From Nitrososphaerota archaeon (GTDB lineage: Archaea; Thermoproteota; Nitrososphaeria_A; Caldarchaeales; Calditenuaceae), in NCBI GenBank assembly GCA_009889515.1, contig WUQR01000139.1, positions 496,001 to 560,000 of the forward strand: 64,000 nt of DNA, written 5' to 3'. Of this stretch, positions 9,181 to 15,905 are shown piece after piece. Made by a program: the position numbers and the translations under genes. The notes below the pieces were generated by a model. That model made no database searches, was not told the DNA's origin, and was given only the letters and a program-made list of their open reading frames with translations. Every line of letters starts with the position of its first letter. Position 1 is the first letter of the stretch.

Positions 9181-9650
9181 CTCAGGTTCTCCGTGTCAAA
9201 ATCCCTAACTAGGACCGGCTCCCTAGGCCTCCCGAGATAGACTCCTTGGATAAACTCTCTCCCCATCTCAGGCTCGCCGCTTGCCAGCCTAGTGGCTATG
9301 TGGCCCGGCCCAAAGTATTCCTGTACGAGGGCCCTGACCAGCCTCCTAACCTCCACTTCGTCCAAGATTCCTAGGCTGTGGAGATACTCGTGGAGGAGAA
9401 CAACAAAGATGTATGAATTTTTCTCAGCCCTTGACTTGCCGAACATCCACCCCTCCAAATGCCTCCTATTCACAACAATGGCGTTAGAGCCCACCTCATG
9501 AAAGGCCAATACGCCCGGCGGTGCATCCGCAATTACCAGCATGAGCCCAGCCCTCCGCATACCCAGTTTCTCTTCAACCACGCGTTTGACTAAGCGGAGG
9601 ATGGAGTCGAAGTCTTGGGCATTCTCCACCTCATCGACTATTGTGTTCAC
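9168..9650 (-). CDS. HExxH zinc-metallopeptidase-like protein, unknown substrate
   Basis: A 160-residue soluble protein with a clear zincin motif, H87-E88-Y-L-H91 followed by SLG (LLHEYLHSLG), in a hydrophobic helix. No signal peptide or membrane segment is seen, so it is likely cytosolic. The third metal ligand is not obvious; E97, E99 and H118 are candidates. I do not recognise a named family. It has its own TATA-like CTTTATAGTC about 27 bases upstream and ends inside the end of the tRNA methylthiotransferase gene on the other strand. Confidence 0.8.
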   Translation of the reverse strand: MNTIVDEVENAQDFDSILRLVKRVVEEKLGMRRAGLMLVIADAPPGVLAFHEVGSNAIVVNRRHLEGWMFGKSRAEKNSYIFVVLLHEYLHSLGILDEVEVRRLVRALVQEYFGPGHIATRLASGEPEMGREFIQGVYLGRPREPVLVRDFDTENLSYIG

Positions 9651-9732
9651 TCTGGTGCTAGATTCGTCAATCGACTATAAAGCCATTAACTGATAACAAC
9701 TTTCTTAACGTGCTCTTGATGACCAGTCTATG

Positions 9733-9742
9733 CTTATATAAT
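9733..9742 (+). promoter_or_regulatory. TATA box for the UPF0147 gene
   Basis: CTTATATAAT, centred roughly 36 bases before the ATG at 9774, implying a leader of about ten bases. Confidence 0.6.
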
Positions 9743-9773
9743 GGGTTAGTCTGATGCCTGATAGTGTTGGGGC

Positions 9774-10049
9774 ATGTCTGGCTCGTCCTGGGAGGAGAAG
9801 CGCCAGAGGATTGTCCAGATTTTAGAGGCGGTTGCCAATGACATGACGATGCCTCGTAATGTGAGGAGGACGGTTAAGGAGGTCTCTCAGGAGCTCTTTA
9901 ATGAGAAGTATTCTCCCGCAGTTAGGGCGGCGAACGCGATAGAGAAGATAGAGGAGATCATCTCGGACAGTAATATCCCAAGCTTCGCCAGGACTCAGCT
10001 ATGGCTGGCCATTTCTCTCCTAGAGACTATTAAGTCTGGGCAGTTTTAG
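9774..10049 (+). CDS. UPF0147 family protein
   Basis: A short all-helical protein of 91 residues matching the archaeal UPF0147 family: an N-terminal IVQILEAVANDMTMPRN followed by paired helices ending in LWLAISLLETIKS. The family is conserved across archaea with no established function and is highly charged and soluble. The ATG at 9774 sits behind a good promoter. The last 20 bases overlap the opposing small membrane protein gene. Confidence 0.92.
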   Translation: MSGSSWEEKRQRIVQILEAVANDMTMPRNVRRTVKEVSQELFNEKYSPAVRAANAIEKIEEIISDSNIPSFARTQLWLAISLLETIKSGQF

Positions 10050-10224
10050 AACCACCCAGAATGGCTGACAGGAATAGGGGGATGGTTGAGATCAGAGCCG
10101 CGGTCACGCCCAAATAAATGTAGAGTCTCTCCCCCGTCAGGTATCCGCCCATTATCAGGCCTACACCTACTCCTAGGACGCCGAAGAAGAGTAGCAGGAA
10201 AGAGCCCATCCACGCCATATCCAT
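10030..10224 (-). CDS. Small two-helix membrane protein
   Basis: A 64-residue protein that is almost entirely two transmembrane helices (about residues 5-27 and 32-54) joined by a short polar turn, with a short cytoplasmic tail. I do not recognise it. A CTTTAAAACT box about 27 bases upstream of the ATG (10247-10256) supports it as a genuine gene rather than a shadow. It is convergent with the UPF0147 gene. Confidence 0.65.
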   Translation of the reverse strand: MDMAWMGSFLLLFFGVLGVGVGLIMGGYLTGERLYIYLGVTAALISTIPLFLSAILGGSKTAQT

Positions 10225-10257
10225 CGGCCGGAGAATCGGTATTATTCAGTTTTAAAG

Positions 10258-10995
10258 TTAACCTTCCTCTTTCAGATACTCCTCTATGAATGTAACCTTT
10301 GTTATCCCATCGATGTTTTCGAATATCTCCCTTGCAATTGACTGCTTTACAAGCTGTATCCCTGAGATTGTTCGGCTCTCCTTGGGAAGCCTAATGGATA
10401 CTTCGGGCCTGCTGACCTCTACGCTTGTGTTCTCGTCTGTCGCCTCGGGGAGTAGCATCTTCACTATTCCCAGTATTTTGTCCTTGTCTTCTGTCAGGAT
10501 TCTTCTTATCCAGACCTCCGAGACTAGGGTCTTTCCAGCGAGTCTGTGGTTGAAGTCCACCTGAACCCTGCCCGACTCTATGCTCCGTATATATCCTTCA
10601 CGCCCATCCACGATTACCCGCATCCCGGGAGTGAGCGGCTGGTCTACATCCTTAAACCTCCGGAGTGGTATTACCTTGACCTTGGAGGGGTCTCTGGCCC
10701 CAAAGGCTCTCTCCGGAGGAAGCTCAAACACCTTGTGCTGCGAGACCTTCATGTTGATGAGCTCATCCTCGATGGGTTTTAGCAGGTACCCCTTACCCAC
10801 TATAGTCAGCCTGGGCCTGAAGTTTCCGCCGGTCCAGCCGGCCTTTCTCGCCTCCTCCTCGATTGTTGAGTCCACCAACTCGCCAGTATCCTTCACCTTG
10901 ATCAGTAGGTCTAGCTCGACGAAGCTGCCCGGAGCCACCCTCAGCTCCTCGGCCCCGGCCTGAGGCTCAGTGCCCTGTCTCTCCTCTCCGCTCAT
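10258..10995 (-). CDS. FKBP-type peptidyl-prolyl cis-trans isomerase
   Basis: Archaeal long FKBP (SlyD-like), 245 residues from this start. The FKBP core shows a VGKGYLLKPIEDELINMK segment and PPERAFGARDPSKV, with the insert-in-flap region between. The C-terminal 90 residues form the extra domain found in archaeal FKBP26/29. It accelerates proline isomerisation and acts as a folding chaperone in the cytosol. An in-frame ATG exists upstream at 11076, but the ATG at 10995 is preferred because a TTTAAATTTA box is centred 27 bases above it and the extra residues do not resemble the family. Confidence 0.92.
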   Translation of the reverse strand: MSGEERQGTEPQAGAEELRVAPGSFVELDLLIKVKDTGELVDSTIEEEARKAGWTGGNFRPRLTIVGKGYLLKPIEDELINMKVSQHKVFELPPERAFGARDPSKVKVIPLRRFKDVDQPLTPGMRVIVDGREGYIRSIESGRVQVDFNHRLAGKTLVSEVWIRRILTEDKDKILGIVKMLLPEATDENTSVEVSRPEVSIRLPKESRTISGIQLVKQSIAREIFENIDGITKVTFIEEYLKEEG

Positions 10996-11172
10996 ACCAA
11001 GCCTTATTGAATCATCTAAATTTAAATCTCTCAGGCGCATGGCAGGCCTCGCCCAACGTATATACGTCCAAAGCACTAGGAGTATGAAGCGGCGCTTCCT
11101 GCACTAGGACCCCAAGCGAGCTATGCTCGATGAGGTAGATAGAGTCTATGTCGTCTGGCTTCAGCGGGCCCC

Positions 11173-11439
11173 CTATCGAATAAAGCCAGTGAGAAAACCC
11201 ATGATGACGCCGGCCAGAAAGGCCGCAGCTATAATTAGAGGGATATACTGACGTATTGAAGCCGGCGGTTTAACGAACATGCTTGAAATGATAACGACTA
11301 TTATCAGCAACGACGATGGCGTTACAATATCACTCAGACTAGCCCCCTCTAAAACCCTTACTATTATGAGGACGCTAAATACTATTGTGCCGACTATTCC
11401 AAAGAGCCTTTGAGCATGCCGAGCCCTGCCGTTAAACAT
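11173..11439 (-). CDS. Small hydrophobic membrane protein
   Basis: An 88-residue protein with a basic N-terminus (residues 1-12) and three hydrophobic segments at about 13-30, 40-57 and 66-85. It has no recognised family. An ACTTTATAAG box about 35 bases upstream of the ATG (11469-11478) supports expression. It lies between the FKBP gene and a secreted-type protein on the same strand, with gaps of about 100 bases on each side. Confidence 0.6.
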   Translation of the reverse strand: MFNGRARHAQRLFGIVGTIVFSVLIIVRVLEGASLSDIVTPSSLLIIVVIISSMFVKPPASIRQYIPLIIAAAFLAGVIMGFLTGFIR

Positions 11440-11538
11440 GGAAGGATACTATTACGCGCTTTGCGTGTGGTCTTATAAAGTTTCTAGAACAAAACGCTAT
11501 GAAAATCGACGTAACAGTTGGGCTGACATGTCCCGCAT

Positions 11539-11994
11539 TCATGGGGTGACCCTAATCTTGATTGAGCCCAGCCATGGCCACGGAGCAGTAGCGATAGCAT
11601 AGTCACCAGGCCTGTCGAACTCGTATACCACCGATTCGCCTGGTCCAAACAAGGGAGATTCATAGACCCTCTCACCCCACTTCGTACCATTCGGAAAATA
11701 GAGTACCCTATAGACGATTATTCCTGCTGCGAAGGGGTCGTTCTTGTTGACGACGCGGATTGCAGGCCTCTCCCTCAACGATACAAGGTACCAACCATCC
11801 GAAACTGGAACGTCATCCACCATAACCAGTGAAACATTGAGGGTTGGGTCCTGCGCATTCTTGGGTATCTCAATAGAGACTATTCTCCGTGACTGCTCGA
11901 CACTAGACTGAGTAGCGAGAAATCCAACACCAGCTATCACCAGCAAAGGAAACAACACAAATGTAAAAATTACCAAAAGAAGCCGAATTGACAC
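11539..11994 (-). CDS. Membrane-anchored extracytoplasmic protein, unknown function
   Basis: A 151-residue protein with an N-terminal signal-anchor helix (residues 3-27) and a beta-rich extracytoplasmic domain. The domain ends in FGPGESVVYEFDRPGDYAIAT, the pattern of a cupredoxin-like or immunoglobulin-like sandwich. The usual copper ligands (a C-terminal Cys-His-Met set) are absent, so it is not a blue copper protein. It starts at GTG, with an upstream TATA-like TTTATAAA (12029-12036). The function is unknown. Confidence 0.65.
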   Translation of the reverse strand: MSIRLLLVIFTFVLFPLLVIAGVGFLATQSSVEQSRRIVSIEIPKNAQDPTLNVSLVMVDDVPVSDGWYLVSLRERPAIRVVNKNDPFAAGIIVYRVLYFPNGTKWGERVYESPLFGPGESVVYEFDRPGDYAIATAPWPWLGSIKIRVTP

Positions 11995-12263
11995 TACCCT
12001 GACCCATCACTATCAGGATCAAAAATGCTTTTATAAATATCGGATATACAAAAAACAGCGTCTAAACAGAATTCTGCTTAGCACAATGCGCTGCGCCCTC
12101 TTGCTGGTTATGCTGGTTGCTTGGCTGCCTAGATGTGTATACTGGCTTGGGTTTCGCAGCTTGCCCCGTATGCATCTTAGTAGTTTGTCCATATGTTGGA
12201 CGGGGTGTTACTCTGAGTGCGGGCTGGTTATCAATATTTTTTAGGATGTCATCCATATCTTTG

Positions 12264-12542
12264 ATGGATGGTGTCATGTCCATGGACTATGATTGGAGGA
12301 GGGCGAGGAGGTTTGCGATATACCACGCTATATTGGGTTTATTGTGTTTAATACCTGCCTTAGAAGGCCCGATCGCTTTACTTTTAAACCTGAATGTATC
12401 TTGGCTTCGCAGCTGGTATCAGTTATATATTGCCCCTCCTATATTCGGGTCCTTGGCCGCCTACCACTTACTCATAGCTTATGGGTTACGAAGGATGAGG
12501 CCTTGGGCATGGCGTCAAACGCCCTTGGCCTGCTGGAAGTAG
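12264..12542 (+). CDS. Small two-helix membrane protein
   Basis: 92 residues: a charged N-terminus (DYDWRRARRF) followed by two hydrophobic helices (about residues 19-37 and 52-74) and a basic tail. The frame stays open upstream to 12117, but that part is Cys-rich and unlike a protein start. An AATATTTTTTA box at 12231-12241 predicts a transcript starting near 12264, where an ATG stands. The end overlaps the opposing oxidoreductase gene by 28 bases. It has no recognised family. Confidence 0.5.
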   Translation: MDGVMSMDYDWRRARRFAIYHAILGLLCLIPALEGPIALLLNLNVSWLRSWYQLYIAPPIFGSLAAYHLLIAYGLRRMRPWAWRQTPLACWK

Positions 12543-13519
12543 GGGAGTATCTTCTCCTTGTAGAACTTGATGAATTTCCTGTGGTCTGGGCTTATGTCGA
12601 CGATCTCTATGTGGGTGAAGCCTAGCTCGGCAAGCTTAGAGTATCTCTCTATATGGTCTTCGGGGTTGGGAGAAACGATCCAGCGCTCCCTGATCAACTC
12701 CTCTCTGACCATGTAGCCATACTGCTCTATCTCTCTAGGATCGTGTACGTTCGCCTTGAAGATTATTGGTAGGAGTGTTGCTGCGAAGGGCCAGCAGTTC
12801 TTCAACGCCCTCTCCTCGTCCTCGTCGTATGAGCATATGACTTCGCACACGATGCTTGGCTTCAACTGGACCAACCCCGAGTCTGCCAGTCCACGCCTAT
12901 AGCTTCTCAAGACATTATCCCTCAGCCAGTCTATGCCTAGGCCTGCGAGCGTGATGAGTCCGACTCCCAGCTTCCCCGCCCGATAAGCCGTTGAGGGGCC
13001 GCTGGCGGCTATGTAGATTGGGATGCTTGACTTGGGCAGGGTGTATAGCTTGGCACCACGCAGCCGGTAGTATTTTCCGCGGAAATCCACAAATCCGCCC
13101 CTCCAGAGGAGCCTTATTATCTGAACAGCCTCCTCAAGCCTCTCAAGCCTTTCCTTAAAGCTGGGCCAACCACATCCCACTGGAACCTCGTTAAGTGCCT
13201 CACCTGTCCCGAGGCCTAGGATAATCCTGCCAGGGTAGAGATAATCCATCGTAGCAAACGCCTGCGCGACAATAGCGGGATTGTATCTAAGAATTGGCGC
13301 TGTTACGGCTGTACCTAGTTTTATCGTTTTGGTTCTCTCGGCGGTGGTTGATAGTATTGTCCATGCGAAGCTGCAGTGTGCTCCCTCGTCAAACCACGGG
13401 TGGAAGTGGTCGCTTATCCACCCGACCGCGAAGCCGGCCTCCTCCGCCATGACTAGGCCTTCTATTATCCTCTCGGGGCTAAACCACTCCGGCAGGACAT
13501 GATACCCGAAGTCAACCAC
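12515..13519 (-). CDS. LLM-class F420-dependent oxidoreductase
   Basis: A luciferase-like TIM barrel of 334 residues related to F420-dependent glucose-6-phosphate dehydrogenase and methylene-H4MPT reductase-like enzymes. It shows WISDHFHPW near the N-terminus, LGTAVTAP and GRIILGLGTGEALNE, the segments that bind the deazaflavin F420 in this family. It probably transfers hydride between F420 and an alcohol, sugar or related substrate; the substrate is not predictable. The start is a GTG. It faces the divergent cyclase gene. Confidence 0.9.
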   Translation of the reverse strand: MVDFGYHVLPEWFSPERIIEGLVMAEEAGFAVGWISDHFHPWFDEGAHCSFAWTILSTTAERTKTIKLGTAVTAPILRYNPAIVAQAFATMDYLYPGRIILGLGTGEALNEVPVGCGWPSFKERLERLEEAVQIIRLLWRGGFVDFRGKYYRLRGAKLYTLPKSSIPIYIAASGPSTAYRAGKLGVGLITLAGLGIDWLRDNVLRSYRRGLADSGLVQLKPSIVCEVICSYDEDEERALKNCWPFAATLLPIIFKANVHDPREIEQYGYMVREELIRERWIVSPNPEDHIERYSKLAELGFTHIEIVDISPDHRKFIKFYKEKILPYFQQAKGV

Positions 13520-13607
13520 GCTTAGAGAGCTTCGCCGCGCCCAATAACATTTTCACGTTCATCTGAAATCAAATATAGGGGGTCAGAGATTGCATGTTGG
13601 AGAATGT

Positions 13608-14459
13608 ATGGTGTACGGTGCTTTAGAGTATTTGTCCGAGTCTAAGGTTGCTCAGTCAGTCTCACATGTGAAGAAGGGGCGCATCTACCAGCTCGGCTGG
13701 ATTATAGACGATCACACTCCTACACACCCCTTCCACGGGCCCCTATTCTACTCAACCTTTAGACGGGTGAAAGACTCTCTGCGGATGTGGCGCGGAAGCT
13801 TCGGCGCCATGAACGTTAGGCTGGAGATGTCAGACCACACGGGGACGCACATAGACGCCCTAAACCATGTCTCGATAGGGAATAGGCTCTATGGCGGTGT
13901 AGTGGTTGACGAGGTTGAGTCGGAGAGAGGGACTGTAGAGCTGGGTGCAGAGAATTTCCAACCGATAATTACTAGGGGCATCCTAGTGGATGTGGCCGCT
14001 GCTAAAGGAAGGGACATCCTACCCGATGACTACCTGATCACGGTGGAGGATATGCTCGAAACCCTCAGGTTTGAGGGCTTAAGCGAGCCCTCTGAGGGTG
14101 ATGCGGTCTTGTTTAGGACAGGATGGGGAGGGCTATGGGGCCGGGACAACAGGCGCTACATTGGCCCGCCTATGCCCGGGATATCTCTCGAGGTTGCGAG
14201 GTGGCTATCCTCGCGGAGGGTTACACTTGTCGGAGGAGATACACCATCTGTTGAGAGGATACAGGTTGAGCCGCAGGGCACACCCCACGAAGAGCCAGTA
14301 CACCAGCACCTCATCGTCGAGAGGGGCATATTCATGCTTGAGAACCTCAATTTGGAGGAGCTTTCAAGGGACAGGGTCTACGAGTTCCTATTCATATGCT
14401 GCCCCTTAAGAGTCCGCGGGGCCACGGCCAGCCCCGTTAACCCGGTTGCAATAGTTTAG
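13608..14459 (+). CDS. Cyclase family (KynB-like) metal-dependent hydrolase
   Basis: Putative cyclase/kynurenine-formamidase fold of about 283 residues. The metal-binding signature HTGTHIDALNH is at about residues 77-87, with a second family segment GDAVLFRTGW and VGGDTPSVE later. Such enzymes hydrolyse formamides or cyclic amides at a zinc or manganese site. A TTG at 13590 would add six residues, but the TATA-like AAATATAG (13570-13577) predicts a transcript start near 13600, so the ATG at 13608 is preferred. The neighbouring F420 oxidoreductase may act in the same route; this is a guess from position. Confidence 0.88.
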   Translation: MVYGALEYLSESKVAQSVSHVKKGRIYQLGWIIDDHTPTHPFHGPLFYSTFRRVKDSLRMWRGSFGAMNVRLEMSDHTGTHIDALNHVSIGNRLYGGVVVDEVESERGTVELGAENFQPIITRGILVDVAAAKGRDILPDDYLITVEDMLETLRFEGLSEPSEGDAVLFRTGWGGLWGRDNRRYIGPPMPGISLEVARWLSSRRVTLVGGDTPSVERIQVEPQGTPHEEPVHQHLIVERGIFMLENLNLEELSRDRVYEFLFICCPLRVRGATASPVNPVAIV

Positions 14460-14527
14460 GCCCGTATTATAGCCTCATAAATCTGGTATAAACCTTTAAA
14501 AACCAGAAGCGCAGCTGAATAGGTGAG

Positions 14528-14710
14528 ATGGTTAAGCACGTATTAGTTACTCTCACAGACGAGCAGTACCAGTGCATCAGCCAGCTCAAGGGGAAGATGG
14601 GGAACAGCGACGCCGAAGTCCTCCGAAACATCTTCCTCGCTTGGATAAGCGAGAAGACGGGGATGGGGTGCTGGAGGGAGACCTCGGGCAAAGTGGAGAA
14701 AACTGTTTGA
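14528..14710 (+). CDS. Small ribbon-helix-helix-like protein
   Basis: 60 residues. VKHVLVTLTDEQYQCISQL is a beta-strand followed by a helix, then a turn and a second helix (DAEVLRNIFLAWISEK), the layout of a MetJ/Arc/CopG DNA-binding fold. It could be a dimeric repressor or, in archaea, a small RHH protein of unknown target. A GGTGAG ribosome-binding sequence lies two bases before the ATG, and a TTTAAAAA box about 35 bases upstream. No toxin gene is next to it; the neighbour downstream is a tRNA. Confidence 0.7.
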   Translation: MVKHVLVTLTDEQYQCISQLKGKMGNSDAEVLRNIFLAWISEKTGMGCWRETSGKVEKTV

Positions 14711-14780
14711 AATAGCGAAAACCAGTTAAATATCACCCGCCACATCCCTAGCCCGGACAGCCCGGTCGTCTAGCGGTCAA

Positions 14781-14812
14781 ACCACTCCCTGGCCAGAATA
14801 GAGTGGGGCCAA
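14781..14812 (+). other. Intron 1 of tRNA-Gln (D-loop)
   Basis: CCACTC (14782-14787) pairs with GAGTGG (14801-14806). The flanking GGTC pairs with GGCC, with three-base bulges AAA and AAG, which forms a bulge-helix-bulge substrate for the archaeal splicing endonuclease. Cutting after the second base of each bulge removes exactly 32 bases and restores a nine-base D-loop. Confidence 0.8.
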
Positions 14813-14835
14813 GGATGCGGGGCTTTGGATCCCGC

Positions 14836-14859
14836 AAAACGGGGGAGAAGTGACCCCGT
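14836..14859 (+). other. Intron 2 of tRNA-Gln (variable region)
   Basis: A hairpin ACGGGG/CCCCGT (14839-14844 with 14854-14859) interrupts the variable region. Removing about 24 bases leaves CGAC between the anticodon and T stems. The exact cut sites are uncertain by one or two bases because the central helix of the splice motif is weak. Confidence 0.65.
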
Positions 14860-14970
14860 GACGCCGGTTCGAATCCGGCCCGGGCTACATACTCAATAAT
14901 TTAGTTAAGTCTAGTCGTATTTGTGGGAAGAAGTCATAGATTTTAATAGTTCGCCGAAGAAGCGCGGGGT

Positions 14971-15114
14971 GTGAGTGTTGAGAAAAACGTGGGCACAAGG
15001 TTTAGCTGCCCATACTGCGACTTGTATTTCGAGTCGAAGGCTGAGCTGTCGAAGCATATCAACAGGGCTCATGTTGGGAAGGGTCTCTTAGAGGGCGACA
15101 AGTCGAAGTGGTAA
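14971..15114 (+). CDS. 47-residue C2H2 zinc-finger protein
   Basis: A very short gene starting at GTG, with one classical finger C-x2-C-x12-H-x4-H (CPYCDLYFESKAELSKH, then INRAH) occupying residues 13-34 and a basic tail. A GATTTTAATAG box at 14939-14949 is centred 27 bases upstream of the GTG, as expected for a leaderless mRNA. Single-finger mini-proteins of this kind occur in TACK archaea and may bind nucleic acid or a protein partner. It sits between two tRNA genes. Codon usage and promoter position support it being real. Confidence 0.75.
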   Translation: MSVEKNVGTRFSCPYCDLYFESKAELSKHINRAHVGKGLLEGDKSKW

Positions 15115-15128
15115 TCGAGCTACAGATT

Positions 15129-15203
15129 AGTGGAATTGTCTAGACCTAGACCAAGACCAAGTATTCTCTCCTGCTGAGTTGTCCACTATAGGGTCTTGGC
15201 TAG
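15129..15203. other. Structured intergenic element with pseudoknot potential
   Basis: CTAG-A-CCAAGACC (15146-15158) can pair with GGTCTTGG-CTAG (15192-15203), a 12-pair stem with one bulged base. AGTGGA (15129-15134) can also pair with TCCACT (15182-15187). The order A-B-A'-B' allows a pseudoknot. It lies immediately downstream of tRNA-Thr and after the zinc-finger gene. It may be an unrecognised small RNA, a transcript end or chance. Confidence 0.35.
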
Positions 15204-15207
15204 AAGG

Positions 15208-15281
15208 AGCCCCGGGCGGGGTTTGAACCCGCGACCTGCCGCTTACGAGGCGGCCGCTCTACCGGGCTGAGCTACCGGGGC
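15208..15281 (-). tRNA. tRNA-Thr (CGU)
   Basis: A complete cloverleaf on the minus strand: acceptor GCCCCGG/CCGGGGC, D-stem GCTC/GAGC, anticodon stem GCCGC/GCGGC with loop CTCGTAA (anticodon CGT), variable AGGTC, T-arm GCGGG-TTCAAAC-CCCGC, discriminator T. 74 bases with no intron. It reads threonine codon ACG. Confidence 0.95.
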
Positions 15282-15310
15282 TCCTTTTCCTTCAGAATCT
15301 GCCCTGCCTT

Positions 15311-15853
15311 TTAGGGGTTTTTGACACGCTCCTCTACCGCCGCCTTGAAGGCTTCTTCGAGCTCCTTGTCAAAGGCTACCAGGAATACTTGCTGGAGGGA
15401 CTGTTCTCTTCCATGAACCGTATCTAATATTGCCTTAACCATCTGTCGCGCTGCTACGAGGGGGTTGAGGCCTCCTACCCCTGTCCCCATACCCGGGAAG
15501 GCTATTGTCTTTAGTCCGAGTCTCAGAGCCTCATTGATAGCGGCCTGAGTGGCGAGGTATACCTTGTTTGGGTCTGTCTCTCCTGCGGGACGCTCCATGG
15601 TGGGTGAGTGGATGACGAAGCGCGCCTTCAAAGCTCCAGCACCGGTGGTTACAGCCCCTCCGACCGGTATCGGTCCCTTGCTCATCGCCTCCCTCTCGAT
15701 CTCAGCGCCACCCTTACGCTTCACGGCGCCAGCCACACCGCCACCCATGATGAGCCTACTGTTGGCGGGCACAACTATTGCATCGGCCTCGACCTCCGTA
15801 ATGTCTCCCCGCATGACCACAATCTTCAGACCGGCAATAGGGTACTCTCTCAT
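15311..15853 (-). CDS. Macro-domain ADP-ribose-binding hydrolase
   Basis: A stand-alone macro domain of 180 residues. It has the core VMRGDITEVEADAIVVPANS, the glycine-rich ADP-ribose loop MGGGVAGAVKRKGG, and GMGTGVGGLNP for the diphosphate. Such enzymes remove acetyl or ADP-ribosyl groups from ADP-ribose derivatives, proteins or nucleic acids. The frame is open upstream into porB, but the ATG at 15853 matches family starts and has a CTTTATC box about 27 bases above it. The gene follows the por operon yet appears to have its own promoter in the intergenic region. Confidence 0.92.
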   Translation of the reverse strand: MREYPIAGLKIVVMRGDITEVEADAIVVPANSRLIMGGGVAGAVKRKGGAEIEREAMSKGPIPVGGAVTTGAGALKARFVIHSPTMERPAGETDPNKVYLATQAAINEALRLGLKTIAFPGMGTGVGGLNPLVAARQMVKAILDTVHGREQSLQQVFLVAFDKELEEAFKAAVEERVKNP

Positions 15854-15905
15854 CTGATTTGGCCGACACGCTTGGCCGGTGATAAAGATTGATTCTCTAT
15901 TGGGC

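Larger units (their letters stand above)
14759..14887 (+). tRNA. tRNA-Gln (UUG) with two non-canonical introns
   Basis: The acceptor arm AGCCCGG pairs with CCGGGCT (14880-14886), with A as discriminator and no encoded CCA. The D-stem is GTCT/GGAT. The anticodon stem CGGGG/TCCCG closes the loop CTTTGGA with anticodon TTG at 14825-14827. The T-arm is GCCGG-TTCGAAT-CCGGC. Two insertions must be removed to give a normal tRNA: 32 bases in the D-loop and about 24 bases in the variable region. Without them 73 bases remain. There is no intron at the usual position 37/38. Confidence 0.93.

Noticed and set aside
11539-11994. Blue copper protein
   Set aside because: The beta-sandwich pattern is similar, but the Cys-His-Met ligand set is absent.
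12062-12283. 73-codon minus-strand open frame rich in Gln, Asn and Pro
   Set aside because: It has no TATA box at the right distance, a low-complexity product without a family match, and overlaps a better-supported membrane protein start. It could still be real, but I do not annotate it.
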